From positions 62,001-126,000 of the forward strand of contig NZ_MRYI01000005.1 of NCBI RefSeq assembly GCF_002260525.1: a DNA stretch of 64,000 bases, written 5' to 3'. Below the pieces are notes generated by a model that searched no databases, was not told the DNA's origin, and was given only the letters and a program-made list of their open reading frames with translations. Of the stretch, positions 55,826 to 64,000 are shown piece by piece; position 1 is the first letter of the stretch, and each line of letters begins with the position of its first letter. This stretch comes from Hahella sp. CCB-MM4 (GTDB taxonomy: Bacteria; Pseudomonadota; Gammaproteobacteria; Pseudomonadales; Oleiphilaceae). The position numbers were made by a program, and so were the translations under genes.

Positions 55826-56187
55826 ACCGCTATTCTGCCAAGTCCTGGGCCGGACGAATCACCATAAGTCTGGCCCATTCTTCCTGCTTTTTAGGCAAAA
55901 AACTTATTAAAAACATCATGTCCACACCTATTTAGCCTAATACACCCTAGTCCTTTGATTTTATTAAGCTTATACACTCCTATATACCCTCTTTCTCCTA
56001 AGTAAAATCGCGTCTCACAAGTGTCTTAATTACCCGCTATGCTTATTTATTAACCAGTCCGGAGAATATGGAAAAGACGTTCCGGGCTTGTCTATAAACT
56101 GGATATATGGATACCCACGATGCCATTAGAGGCAGGAGCTCCGAGCATCACCCGTCCATGGATCTATTGCCTGAAAGGAGGCAGACA
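55826..56187 (+). terminator. AT-rich intergenic region with a probable terminator at 55846-55877
   Basis: A 10-bp stem with one mismatch (TGGGCCGGAC with GTCTGGCCCA) is followed by TTCTTCC and TTTTT, a plausible end for the siderophore operon. The rest, about 300 bp, is markedly AT-rich and holds no gene I can support; the promoter for the peptidase gene should lie here. Confidence 0.55.
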
Positions 56188-58593
56188 ATGAAGGCACTTG
56201 TGAAGTTATTTCTATCTTCCATCTTGCTGTGCTTATCAGTCTTCGCCACAGCAGAATCGATGACCGAACTGCATATCCAACTCGATCGAACCCAGATCTT
56301 TTCCGCCAATCCCAACGATATCTCGGCGGGAGTCCGCGCTAGTGTGAAGGAAAGAGTCGCCAAGCAGGCCAAATATTTTCAGGATGATGATGTAGTCTCC
56401 ACGGATCAGCTCATGGTGATCGGCAAAGACGCAGACGGGCGGGAAGTCTATCGCCATGTGGTTGATAACCCGCTGCTGGTACACGCCGAAGTATTCAATC
56501 CGGACACAGGGGAGTTGGAAACTGCCGAAGAAATCGTGAAGGATTCCGGCACGCTTCGACTGGACGTTCCCAATCAAAAGGACATCCAGACTCTGGAATT
56601 AAACACGATTGAAAAGCAGGACTCCGGCTACCAGTTTAATCTGATACAGCGCATTGAGCTGGGAAAGAGCCAGGCCTTTCAGGCGGAAGCCCAAGTGACA
56701 ATGGAAGCCCAGGCAGCTAATGGTGTTTACAGTATCTTCAAAACCGGCGATTCGGAAAATCGGGTCGACTTGGTGTTGCTTTCTGAGGGATACACTTCAA
56801 GTGATCTGAGCAAATTCGAAGAAGATGCCCGCAAAATTGTCGAAGGCTACTTCGCCGAAGATATCTACAAGGAATATAAAAACCACTTCAATGTCTGGCG
56901 CGTGGAAGTGCCCAGCAACCAAAGCGGAGCAGGATATGGCAGCCCAATCGATACCAAGTTCGGCGCTTATTTCAATTGCTATAACATCGATCGCCTGCTC
57001 TGCGTCGACGAGAGCAAAGTTCTGAGCTATCTGCGCTCGGTTGTGCCTTCCAATGCCATGGACAAAGTGCTGGTGGTCGTGAACACCGAGAAATACGGCG
57101 GCGCCGGTGGGCAAGTGGCGACCATGTCTCTGGCATCACAGGCTATCGATCTGGCATTGCATGAGCTGGGCCATAGCTTTGCCAAGCTCGCAGATGAATA
57201 CGACTACGGTACCTGCCGGGTTTACGAACCGGATAATGCCAATGCCACAGCAGACCGCTCTGGAACCAAATGGCAGCACTGGACCAACGTTGACGCCAAC
57301 ATCGGGGTGTATGAAGGCGCTATGTACTGTGCCAACGGTATGTACCGCCCCAGCCAGACTTCGATGATGAAAGTTTTGGGAGAGCCCTTCTATGCCGTCA
57401 ATGAAAGTGAAATAGTTCGCCGCATCTACGGTAAGGTGAATGTCATCGACGCCAAAGATCCGGTACAAACGGATATTTCCATGAACAAAGGGGAAGCGCG
57501 AAACTTCACCATTACCCCCGTCGATACAACTTCCCATACCGTCAAAACGCTTTGGTACCTGAATGATCAACAAATCGGAGAAGGTTCCACGTTCAGTTTC
57601 AATAGCGGTAAGTATCAAGAGGGTGCTTACAAGCTGAAAGCCGTGTCGGCTGATAAGACATCCCATGTCATTAAAGATCCAGACCAACTCCTGGTATCCC
57701 AAAATACCTGGACCATCAATCTCGGGGATGGCGGCTCTACCTGCGACGAAGCTCCGGCCACACCAACCGGCCTGGCTTCCGCAGATGTGGGCTCAACCTC
57801 ATTCAGTTTCAGCTGGAGCCCTGTATCCAACGCCGAGAGCTACCGTGCGGATATCTGGAACGAGTCAGCTTCCAAGTGGGATGTATTGAAGGAAACGACC
57901 GACGCGACAGTTTCCGTCACAGGACTTGAAGCGGGCAGCACCCAGTGGGTCAGAGTTGCAGCGAAGAATGCCTGCGGCGATTCCAATCCTTCCGACTATA
58001 TCACCGTGGAATTGACAGACAGCCAGGATTGCACCCAACCACCCGGTGTTCCAGGTGCATTTGCAGCCTCCGACGTCAACAACGGAAGTTTCACCCTGAG
58101 TTGGAGTGCCGCGGAAGGTGCATCGTCCTATACCGTTCAGAAATGGACCGGTTGGGCATGGCAGGATCATCAGGAAACTAATGCGACTTCCCTGGGCATT
58201 ACCGCCACCCGCAAAGGTTCTACTGAATACTATCGCGTCTACGCGAAGAACCAATGTGGATCCGGCCAGGCAACCAGCTGGATCAAAGTGGAGATCCCAG
58301 CACAGAAAAGCTGTTCTGCAGCCCCAGCCAAACCCACCGGGCTGCGTACTCCCTACCTGTATTCCACCTGGTACAGACTGGATTGGCCGAAAGTTGCCGA
58401 AGCCACACAGTACGAAGTTCAAGTATGGGATGGTTATTCCAGGGCCTGGAAAACCCATACCACGACTGAAAGTAACTATGTGGATTTCCGCCAACTTCAA
58501 AGTGGCTACAACTACTACCCTCGCGTAGTTGCCAAAAATGCCTGCGGTGCCAGTGCCCCTTCCAGCTACCTGTCGGTCACACTTCCACGCTGA
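56188..58593 (+). CDS. Secreted M64-family metallopeptidase with three fibronectin type III domains
   Basis: An 801-residue secreted protein. Signal peptide 1-23 (ending FATA), an N-terminal beta-rich domain (about 25-200), and an M64 (IgA-peptidase-like) catalytic domain with zinc motif HELGHSFAKLADEY near 324-337, fitting HExxH plus a downstream ligand. A linker domain is followed by three fibronectin type III repeats (about 545-630, 635-715, 720-801), each ending AKN(A/Q)CG, whose cysteines may pair. ATG 56188 follows AAGGAGG. The target is unknown; IgA cleavage should not be assumed outside host-associated species. Confidence 0.88.
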   Translation: MKALVKLFLSSILLCLSVFATAESMTELHIQLDRTQIFSANPNDISAGVRASVKERVAKQAKYFQDDDVVSTDQLMVIGKDADGREVYRHVVDNPLLVHAEVFNPDTGELETAEEIVKDSGTLRLDVPNQKDIQTLELNTIEKQDSGYQFNLIQRIELGKSQAFQAEAQVTMEAQAANGVYSIFKTGDSENRVDLVLLSEGYTSSDLSKFEEDARKIVEGYFAEDIYKEYKNHFNVWRVEVPSNQSGAGYGSPIDTKFGAYFNCYNIDRLLCVDESKVLSYLRSVVPSNAMDKVLVVVNTEKYGGAGGQVATMSLASQAIDLALHELGHSFAKLADEYDYGTCRVYEPDNANATADRSGTKWQHWTNVDANIGVYEGAMYCANGMYRPSQTSMMKVLGEPFYAVNESEIVRRIYGKVNVIDAKDPVQTDISMNKGEARNFTITPVDTTSHTVKTLWYLNDQQIGEGSTFSFNSGKYQEGAYKLKAVSADKTSHVIKDPDQLLVSQNTWTINLGDGGSTCDEAPATPTGLASADVGSTSFSFSWSPVSNAESYRADIWNESASKWDVLKETTDATVSVTGLEAGSTQWVRVAAKNACGDSNPSDYITVELTDSQDCTQPPGVPGAFAASDVNNGSFTLSWSAAEGASSYTVQKWTGWAWQDHQETNATSLGITATRKGSTEYYRVYAKNQCGSGQATSWIKVEIPAQKSCSAAPAKPTGLRTPYLYSTWYRLDWPKVAEATQYEVQVWDGYSRAWKTHTTTESNYVDFRQLQSGYNYYPRVVAKNACGASAPSSYLSVTLPR

Positions 58594-58600
58594 CCCCAAG

Positions 58601-58630
58601 GAACCCGGCAAATGCCGGGTTCTTTCTTTT
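58601..58630 (+). terminator. Rho-independent terminator after the M64 gene
   Basis: A perfect 10-bp stem (GAACCCGGCA with TGCCGGGTTC) with a 2-base AA gap, effectively a slightly smaller stem with a tetraloop, followed by TTTCTTTT. Confidence 0.88.
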
Positions 58631-58859
58631 ACAAGACTGCATTTCTGCACAAGTTTTCTGAACTTTAAGTCGATTTCCGGCCAGAGTTCCTTTACGGCTC
58701 AGTTAGAACAACTAAACTGCGCTCCCTCTGCCAGGCTGGATCACGAAAATGGCCTCCAGCATGAGTGTCAAATGAAACGTCAACAGCCCCTAGTTAACAG
58801 ATTTAAGAAAGTTTAGACTCCTTCGCATTTCTGGGACGATCTTAGAGTGGTAAATAAAA

Positions 58860-59837
58860 TTGGATAAAAGATTATGGTGGGTATTTGGCTTCGGAGCCTT
58901 TTACGGGCTGATGATGCGTATAGTCTTCGGATTCCTGTCCCCCAAATTATATTCAGCCAGCGATGCGGCCAGTGGCCCAATGCTTTTTTCATTCATTGTA
59001 CTGGTGCCGGCAGTTATAGGAGCTATCACTGTATATCAAGCTCCTCGCAGGACCTTGAGACTATGTATTTTCGGTCCCTGGGCGCCTTTATTTTTATGCA
59101 CATTGGGATCTGCCTTGGTATTGCTTGAGGGCAGTATCTGCATTGTGATGGCCTTCCCCATTATCTGCGTCGTAGGCTCCGTTAGTGGACTTATCACTTT
59201 TGCCATACTCCATTTCATACAACCATCAAAAGGAACTGTTCGATCTATCACACTTTTACCATTAATACTCGGCGGCGCTGAAAGTTTCCTGACACTTCCA
59301 GCAGAATATGCGGATTCCGTGTCATCTGTTCATATAGACGCGCCACCGGAAATAGTGTGGGAGTTCATTGTAAATCCGAAAGACATCGAACCTGATGAGC
59401 TAGGTGATGGTCTGGCCTATAAAATCGGAACGCCTTATCCGGAGGAAGCGTTTACTGAGTTAACAGATGAAGGTCGCATCCGACATGTACGCTGGGCCAA
59501 AGGCGTCACCTTTGACGAAGTCATTACCGACTGGGAAGAAAACCGTTATGTACGCTGGACCTACCAATTCCGCCCTGAATCTTTTCCGCCAGGAGCATTG
59601 GATGATCACGTGGTCATTGGCGGGAAGTACTTCGATCTGATAGATACCTCATACCAACTTACCCCGGATGAACAGGGAACAACACTGACACTTCGTGTGA
59701 AATATCGGGTAAGCACCAATTTCAATTGGTATTCAGGGCCTTTAAGTAAATTGCTGGTGGATGATACTGCCAAAACCTTGTTGAACTTTTACAAAGCTCG
59801 TAGTGAGGACGCTCAGGCACACATAGCGATGAACTAA
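58860..59837 (+). CDS. Membrane protein with C-terminal SRPBCC domain
   Basis: A 325-residue protein with four hydrophobic segments in the first 145 residues and a START/SRPBCC-type domain after (about 155-320) beginning SVHIDAPPEIVWEFIVNP, the usual opening of polyketide-cyclase/dehydrase-like lipid-binding folds. TTG start at 58860 is accepted because the first helix starts just after it; the next in-frame ATG (58911) would cut that helix. No function can be given. It is flanked by unrelated genes. Confidence 0.75.
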   Translation: MDKRLWWVFGFGAFYGLMMRIVFGFLSPKLYSASDAASGPMLFSFIVLVPAVIGAITVYQAPRRTLRLCIFGPWAPLFLCTLGSALVLLEGSICIVMAFPIICVVGSVSGLITFAILHFIQPSKGTVRSITLLPLILGGAESFLTLPAEYADSVSSVHIDAPPEIVWEFIVNPKDIEPDELGDGLAYKIGTPYPEEAFTELTDEGRIRHVRWAKGVTFDEVITDWEENRYVRWTYQFRPESFPPGALDDHVVIGGKYFDLIDTSYQLTPDEQGTTLTLRVKYRVSTNFNWYSGPLSKLLVDDTAKTLLNFYKARSEDAQAHIAMN

Positions 59838-59965
59838 ACGTCACAAACAGCTTCTCGTTCCAGGTTTCTGTATTAAGACAAGCGGCTAACTATTTAGCTA
59901 TAAAGGAGAGAGTAATTTAGTTTTAGGGGCGGGAGTAATTTGGTTATGAAAAAGAGAAAATCTTT

Positions 59966-59993
59966 CGGCGCAGCGACTGAATGAGCTGCGCCG
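59966..59993 (-). terminator. Terminator of the small minus-strand gene
   Basis: A 9-bp perfect stem (CGGCGCAGC with GCTGCGCCG, 10-base loop) 20 bases beyond the stop of the 63-residue gene, followed on the minus strand by AAAGATTTTCTCTTTTT. Confidence 0.65.
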
Positions 59994-60012
59994 GCTACTT
60001 TCTATCGTTCAT

Positions 60013-60204
60013 TTAAGCGCTGTGGGTTCGATGAAACGATACTTCGAACATATGATGTACCATATGGCTAATGCGATGCTTCGCTGAGCTTAGAAATTGG
60101 GCAAAAGCTTCGGCGCGCATTTGATGAGCTCTAGCTACATAGTAATTCACGTCGACCCTGCCAGCCTTGTCCAGGACCACAGAGTCACATGCTTGGGTAT
60201 CCAT
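60013..60204 (-). CDS. Small protein (63 aa), RSP_7527-like
   Basis: A 63-residue basic protein with a core DVNYYVARAHQMRAEAFAQFL that resembles small proteins (RSP_7527-type) often found beside LysR regulators; that family link is from memory. It has a GGAGG ribosome site seven bases before its ATG, its own terminator, and lies divergent from the LysR gene, 151 bp away, so it is very likely a real gene and possibly the regulator's target. Several His residues occur in the C-terminal half (SHMVHHMF). Function unknown. Confidence 0.7.
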   Translation of the reverse strand: MDTQACDSVVLDKAGRVDVNYYVARAHQMRAEAFAQFLSSAKHRISHMVHHMFEVSFHRTHSA

Positions 60205-60355
60205 GGGTCAACCTCCGGTTCATATTGATTAAGTATTTGTGAAGGGGTAATCGTCATATCCGTCACAGTGCATATGGTAGGAGTCTGTCTTCCTGGTCAC
60301 AAACGATGGATTTTCATGTTATAAGTGAATTATTTTCACCTGTGGAGTTGCCGCG

Positions 60356-61267
60356 ATTAAACGATTACCGCCCCTGAACAGCCTTCGAAGTTTTGAATCC
60401 GCCGCCCGCCTTGGCAGCTTTCAGAAAGCCGCCGAAGAGCTTTTTGTCACTCCATCGGCTATCAGTCATCAGGTCAAATCTCTGGAAGCCTTTCTGGAGG
60501 TAGAGCTTTTTCTACGGCAGACTCGCCAGATCGAACTGACCTCCGCCGGAAAAAGCTACCTGAAGTCCATTCAAAAGGCTTTGGGTGAAATAGAACGTGC
60601 GACACAAAAACTGGTTGCCGCCCATGGCAGTGGTGAATTGAGCCTGGCGGTTGCTTCAGCCTTTTTACACCGATGGCTTTTACCCCGAATCAGTCGATTT
60701 TACGACAGCCATCAGAATGTAGAACTGGAGATATCCGCCTCTACCGGCCTGATCGATTTTGCCCACAGCAACACGGACATGGCAGTCTATTTTGGAGACG
60801 GCCAGTGGGATGATGTGGAATGCCATTTCCTGAAACGCTCCGCGCTGATTCCCGTGTGTACACCCGGCTTGCTCGCTAAACATCCCATTCACACACCGGA
60901 AGACATCACTCACCACACGCTGCTGCACGTCAATCGGCGCCCAGAGGAATGGCGGGACTGGTTCAAAGCAGCCGACACGACTTTTATCGAGCGGCGTAAG
61001 GGCCTCTATCTTTCCAGCGGCCTGCTCACTTCACAAGCGGCCGCACGGGGTGTAGGAGTCGCACTCACAGATGTGAATCTGGTTAGTGAGGAAATACAGA
61101 GTGGTCAGTTGGTGGCACCACTGGATATACCGTTGGAGTTGCCAAAATCGTTTTATCTGGTGTACCGCAAGAACCGCCCGATGACCTACGCCATGCGACA
61201 GTTCAAGGATTGGATTATGGAGGAAATGGCAGTGGATGCACTGTCAGCGAAAAGCACAGAAGCCTGA
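60356..61267 (+). CDS. LysR-family regulator (GcvA-like), apparent ATT start
   Basis: A 303-residue regulator. The helix-turn-helix (SFQKAAEELFVTPSAISHQV) lies at about 22-41, and the remainder is the periplasmic-binding-like effector domain. The conserved family opening is M-K/R-RLPPLNSLRSFE; here that first codon is ATT at 60356, with GGAG eight bases upstream and a stop at 60326. No ATG, GTG or TTG exists in frame between that stop and 60581, which would remove the whole DNA-binding domain. So either a rare ATT start or a sequencing change. Divergent from the 63-residue gene; effector unknown. Confidence 0.85.
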   Translation: MKRLPPLNSLRSFESAARLGSFQKAAEELFVTPSAISHQVKSLEAFLEVELFLRQTRQIELTSAGKSYLKSIQKALGEIERATQKLVAAHGSGELSLAVASAFLHRWLLPRISRFYDSHQNVELEISASTGLIDFAHSNTDMAVYFGDGQWDDVECHFLKRSALIPVCTPGLLAKHPIHTPEDITHHTLLHVNRRPEEWRDWFKAADTTFIERRKGLYLSSGLLTSQAAARGVGVALTDVNLVSEEIQSGQLVAPLDIPLELPKSFYLVYRKNRPMTYAMRQFKDWIMEEMAVDALSAKSTEA

Positions 61268-61337
61268 ATATCTGACGATCACTTATTATTACTCTTGCGC
61301 ACCTGAAGCCATCTTCACAGCAATTTAATTTGTTAAT

Positions 61338-61356
61338 GCAAATGAGAATCTATATC
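61338..61356 (+). promoter_or_regulatory. Candidate Fur box ahead of cbrA
   Basis: GCAAATGAGAATCTATATC, 14 of 19 matches to the Fur consensus, the best in the window, 20 bp before the chosen cbrA start. Confidence 0.7.
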
Positions 61357-61375
61357 ATTGGCGTTTTTCTTTGTT

Positions 61376-62356
61376 ATGACGCTCATGATGTTCAGATCCC
61401 AAAGATACTCAGATTTTTCCATATCACTCCAGCTTTCCCGGAAGTTACTACTTGGCTTTTTATTTATGGTCACCGCCATTCAGGAAGCTTCTGCCGAGCA
61501 GCGTATCGTCGAACACTCCATGGGCAGCACCAAAGTCTCCGGCACACCTGTCAAGGTAGTAACGCTGTTTCAGGGAGCAACGGATACAGCCGTTGCATTA
61601 GGTGTTATTCCGGTCGGCGTCGTTGATTCCTGGGTGCAACAGCCAACCTATAAATATCTGCGTAAGGATCTGGCTGACGTGCCCCATGTCGGACTGGAAT
61701 CCCAACCGAATCTAGAAGTCATTGCCGGTCTTCAACCAGATCTCATTGTGGCTTCGAAAAGAAGACATGAAAAAATTTACGGCCACTTGTCCCAGATAGC
61801 CCCCACTATCGCTCTGGAAACCGTGTTCGATTTTAAAGATACCGTCGCCATGATGGGGCTGGCCATGAACCGGCAGCAACAAGCTAATGCTCTGCTTCAG
61901 AGCTGGAAAAACAGAGTGGCGGACTTCCAACAGAGAATCCCGCAAAAATTAGGGGAACAATGGCCATTGGAAGTGGCCGTCCTGAACTTTCGGGCCGACC
62001 ATGCCCGTATTTATCTTAAAGACAGCTTTGCCGGTTCGATACTGAACGATCTCGGGTTTATTCGCCCAGCCAATCATCCACAGGGCCAATGGGTCGTCAA
62101 GCTCTCTACCAAGGAGAGTATTCCCACCATGAACGCCGACGTCTTCTTTGTCTTCATGACCGAGGATGATCCGGCGGTTAAACGAAATTACCTGCAGTGG
62201 ACCAACCACCCATTGTGGAAAAGTCTGGATGCAGCGCGAAATCACCAGGTCTTCCAGGTCGATGAAGTGGCCTGGAATATGTCCGGGGGAATAATGGGCG
62301 CTAATCAAATGTTGGATCAGGTCTACGAACACTTTGGCCTGAATCCCGTAATGTAA
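61376..62356 (+). CDS. cbrA: Ferric carboxylate-siderophore binding protein (CbrA/FecB-like)
   Basis: A 326-residue periplasmic binding protein. Signal peptide about 1-40 (LLLGFLFMVTAIQEASA), then the class III helical-backbone fold with GTPVKVVTLFQGATDTAVALGV (in parts), SQPNLEVIAGLQPDLIVASK and a C-terminal WTNHPLWKSLDAARNHQVFQV. The opening resembles the FecB/CbrA/YfiY branch that binds ferric citrate-type siderophores. ATG 61376 is preferred over TTG 61358. It begins the uptake operon (cbrA-cbrB-cbrC and probably cbrD beyond the edge), the likely importer for the product of the 45-56 kb operon. Confidence 0.82.
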   Translation: MTLMMFRSQRYSDFSISLQLSRKLLLGFLFMVTAIQEASAEQRIVEHSMGSTKVSGTPVKVVTLFQGATDTAVALGVIPVGVVDSWVQQPTYKYLRKDLADVPHVGLESQPNLEVIAGLQPDLIVASKRRHEKIYGHLSQIAPTIALETVFDFKDTVAMMGLAMNRQQQANALLQSWKNRVADFQQRIPQKLGEQWPLEVAVLNFRADHARIYLKDSFAGSILNDLGFIRPANHPQGQWVVKLSTKESIPTMNADVFFVFMTEDDPAVKRNYLQWTNHPLWKSLDAARNHQVFQVDEVAWNMSGGIMGANQMLDQVYEHFGLNPVM

Positions 62357-62374
62357 CGACAGGAAGTCCTTACG

Positions 62375-63379
62375 ATGATGTCGAGTTCAGTGCGCAGCTT
62401 TCAACTTTTGATTGCCATCATCATGCTGGTAGTGGCTTTCGTTGCCAGCATCGTACTGGGCCAAACTTCCATTCCACTCGGTACCGCGTTTGATGCTTTT
62501 ACGAACTACGACGCCAACTCTATTGACCATATTATTCTGACCACCACTCGGCTCTCACGCGCACTTACCGCCATGTTCGTGGGAGCCGGCCTGGCGGTTG
62601 CCGGTGCCCTGATGCAGGCCATGACCCGTAACCCCCTGGCCTCACCGGGGATATTTGGCGTTAATGCCGGGGCGCTGTTCGCGATTGTTCTATGCTCCAC
62701 CCTGTTTTCCATCGCCTCGCTGCAAGACTACATCTGGATCGCGTTTGCAGGGGCAGGCTTTGCCGGAGTTCTGGTCTATGGCCTGGGAACGATTGGCCGG
62801 GATGGAGTTACGCCCGTGAAGATCGTGCTCGCCGGTGCTGCCATTACGGCTTTATTCGTCTCCTTTACCCAAGGTTTACTGGTCATCAATCAGGACGGCC
62901 TCGATAGTATTCTGTTTTGGCTGGCGGGGTCGGTGGCGGGACGCAGCCTGGAATTGGTTCGGCCTGTACTACCATTTCTGTTTATTGCATTGGTCGCCAG
63001 CCTGTTTCTGGGCCGGCATATCAATATTCTGGTGTCCGGAGAAGACGTCGCCAAAGGACTGGGGCAACGCACAATACTCATACGTCTGTTGATGGGACTT
63101 CTTGTGGTGGGACTGGCAGGCAGCGCCGTGGCAATTGCGGGAAATATCGCGTTTGTCGGCCTGATTGTGCCACACATTGCCCGCGCTTTATTCGGTACGG
63201 ATCATCGCTGGCTGCTCCCCGGCTGTATGCTACTCGGCGCGACATTGCTCTTGTTGGCAGACATTGCTGCCCGCTTTCTGATCATGCCCCAGGAAGTTCC
63301 TATCGGTGTAATGACCGCCTTGCTGGGAACACCTTTTTTCATCTATCTCGCCCGGCAAACCGCCGTCGCTCAGTCGTAG
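62375..63379 (+). CDS. cbrB: Ferric siderophore permease (CbrB/FecC-like)
   Basis: A 334-residue inner-membrane permease of the FecCD family with about nine or ten helices. Landmarks: RLSRALTAMFVGAGLAVAGALMQ (in parts), MTRNPLASPGIFGVNAGALF and GNIAFVGLIVPHIARALFG, the last being the coupling stretch for the ATPase. 18 bp after cbrA with AGGAAG upstream. A single-domain permease, in contrast to the fused FhuB-like one at 40-42 kb. Confidence 0.88.
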   Translation: MMSSSVRSFQLLIAIIMLVVAFVASIVLGQTSIPLGTAFDAFTNYDANSIDHIILTTTRLSRALTAMFVGAGLAVAGALMQAMTRNPLASPGIFGVNAGALFAIVLCSTLFSIASLQDYIWIAFAGAGFAGVLVYGLGTIGRDGVTPVKIVLAGAAITALFVSFTQGLLVINQDGLDSILFWLAGSVAGRSLELVRPVLPFLFIALVASLFLGRHINILVSGEDVAKGLGQRTILIRLLMGLLVVGLAGSAVAIAGNIAFVGLIVPHIARALFGTDHRWLLPGCMLLGATLLLLADIAARFLIMPQEVPIGVMTALLGTPFFIYLARQTAVAQS

Positions 63380-63403
63380 GACACGGTATGATAGGTGCCT
63401 GGC

Positions 63404-64000
63404 ATGGATAAACTACTCACTCTGCGAACATCGGTTGTTTCAATTCAGCTGAATTCTGTGACCCTAAAAATGTTGGGGACATTACTGATCGGCACACTGG
63501 CAATTGCACTGATGTCTTTGTCCGCCGGCAGCCAATGGTTGAATCCGATTGAGGTAGTGAAAGAGCTCTTGCTTTCAGAACCTGGCCAGCATGCCTTTGT
63601 CATTGAAACACTGCGACTGCCACGAGTAGTAACGGGGTTTCTGGTTGGGGGAGCTCTGGCGGTTTCCGGATTGATCCTGCAGAGCCTCGTACGCAATCCG
63701 TTAGCCTCTCCGGACATTATCGGAATCACCAGTGGAGCATCGGCTGCGGCAGTGTTTTTTCTTTCCTATCTTGCCGAAACGGTTAGTGCCCTATGGCTGC
63801 CATTTGCCGCCATTTTGGGAGCTGCCCTGACTTCTCTGATTATCTATCTCCTCGCCTGGCGGCAGGGGGTGACTCCTCTCCGTTTGATCCTCATCGGTAT
63901 AGGTCTGGTTGCCGGTCTTGGAGCAATGACCACATTCATGATTGTGCTCAGTCCGATTGCAACCAGCATGATGGCTTATGTCTGGCTCACTGGCAGTATC
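63404..64000 (+). CDS. cbrC: Ferric siderophore permease, partial (CbrC/FecD-like)
   Basis: The first 199 codons of a second FecCD permease run open to the window edge. Landmarks: LRLPRVVTGFLVGGALAVSG, LQSLVRNPLASPDIIGITSG and the GVTPLRLILIGIGLVAG segment. ATG 63404 follows AGGTG eight bases upstream and lies 24 bp after cbrB. It should pair with CbrB as a heterodimer. A cbrD ATPase gene is expected beyond the edge. Confidence 0.88.
   Translation, partial: MDKLLTLRTSVVSIQLNSVTLKMLGTLLIGTLAIALMSLSAGSQWLNPIEVVKELLLSEPGQHAFVIETLRLPRVVTGFLVGGALAVSGLILQSLVRNPLASPDIIGITSGASAAAVFFLSYLAETVSALWLPFAAILGAALTSLIIYLLAWRQGVTPLRLILIGIGLVAGLGAMTTFMIVLSPIATSMMAYVWLTGSI

Noticed and set aside
57865-58650. 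261-codon minus-strand open frame over the M64 gene end
   Set aside because: Opposite clear FnIII repeats and it reads through a plus-strand terminator.
1-64000. CRISPR arrays, tRNA or rRNA genes, insertion sequences, prophage
   Set aside because: No spaced identical repeats, cloverleaf-type sequences, transposase or phage proteins were recognised in reading the window.

Overview
The window is chromosomal DNA, of middling GC as judged by eye, from a gammaproteobacterium. The likeliest home is a marine or aquatic Pseudomonadales/Oceanospirillales-type organism. This rests on a long-form isocitrate lyase, a glpR-glpD-glpK set, a TrkH transporter, a GacA/Rsm-like small RNA candidate, and Fur-type regulatory sites. 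No rRNA, tRNA, CRISPR array or insertion sequence was seen.

Layout. Positions 1-1.7 kb hold isocitrate lyase (minus strand). 2.0-5.7 kb hold a persulfide-sensor-type ArsR regulator, two YeeE/YedE membrane proteins, an orphan Hpt protein, and arsenic genes (arsM, a low-molecular-weight-phosphatase type arsC). 5.8-13.4 kb is a mixed housekeeping and signalling stretch: two secreted or lipidated proteins, a chemoreceptor, a DCC protein, a diguanylate cyclase, two DUF1439-like proteins and a TetR regulator. 13.4-16.8 kb holds a trpB-trpA pair behind a palindromic TetR-type operator, then a beta-propeller-like lipoprotein. 17-25 kb holds a lytic transglycosylase, a YjeH-type exporter with a divergent Lrp regulator, TrkH, a candidate CsrA/RsmA-binding sRNA, a YaiI protein and a 7TM hybrid histidine kinase. 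25.5-30.7 kb holds a short orphan flagellin and glpR, glpD, glpK.

From 30.8 kb to the right edge the window is mostly iron acquisition. The first locus is a complete aerobactin system: iucABCD on the minus strand; divergently a transporter of the major facilitator superfamily (MFS), fhuCDB-like uptake genes and an IutA-like receptor on the plus strand. The second (44.8-55.8 kb) is a seven-gene, tightly coupled operon with the achromobactin order acsD-acsE-acsF-(MFS)-acsC-acsA. It lacks acsB and carries an ATP-grasp-like gene in front, as vibrioferrin operons do. Its likely uptake genes (cbrA, cbrB and the start of cbrC) come at the right edge, after an M64 metallopeptidase, a membrane protein with a SRPBCC domain, a tiny conserved-looking protein and a LysR regulator that seems to use an ATT start codon. 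Fur-box-like sequences precede each iron transcription unit.

How the genes work together: both siderophore loci use NRPS-independent (NIS) synthetases that join citrate to amines or alcohols, five synthetases in all. Aerobactin would be made from lysine (IucD hydroxylates, IucB acetylates, IucA and IucC condense with citrate), exported by an MFS protein, and retrieved by IutA and FhuCDB. The second operon should make a citrate-based carboxylate siderophore from serine/ethanolamine and diaminobutyrate, possibly with an extra building block added by the ATP-grasp protein. That product is the most likely undescribed system here. All gene calls come from reading the sequence and remembered family features; no database search was run.
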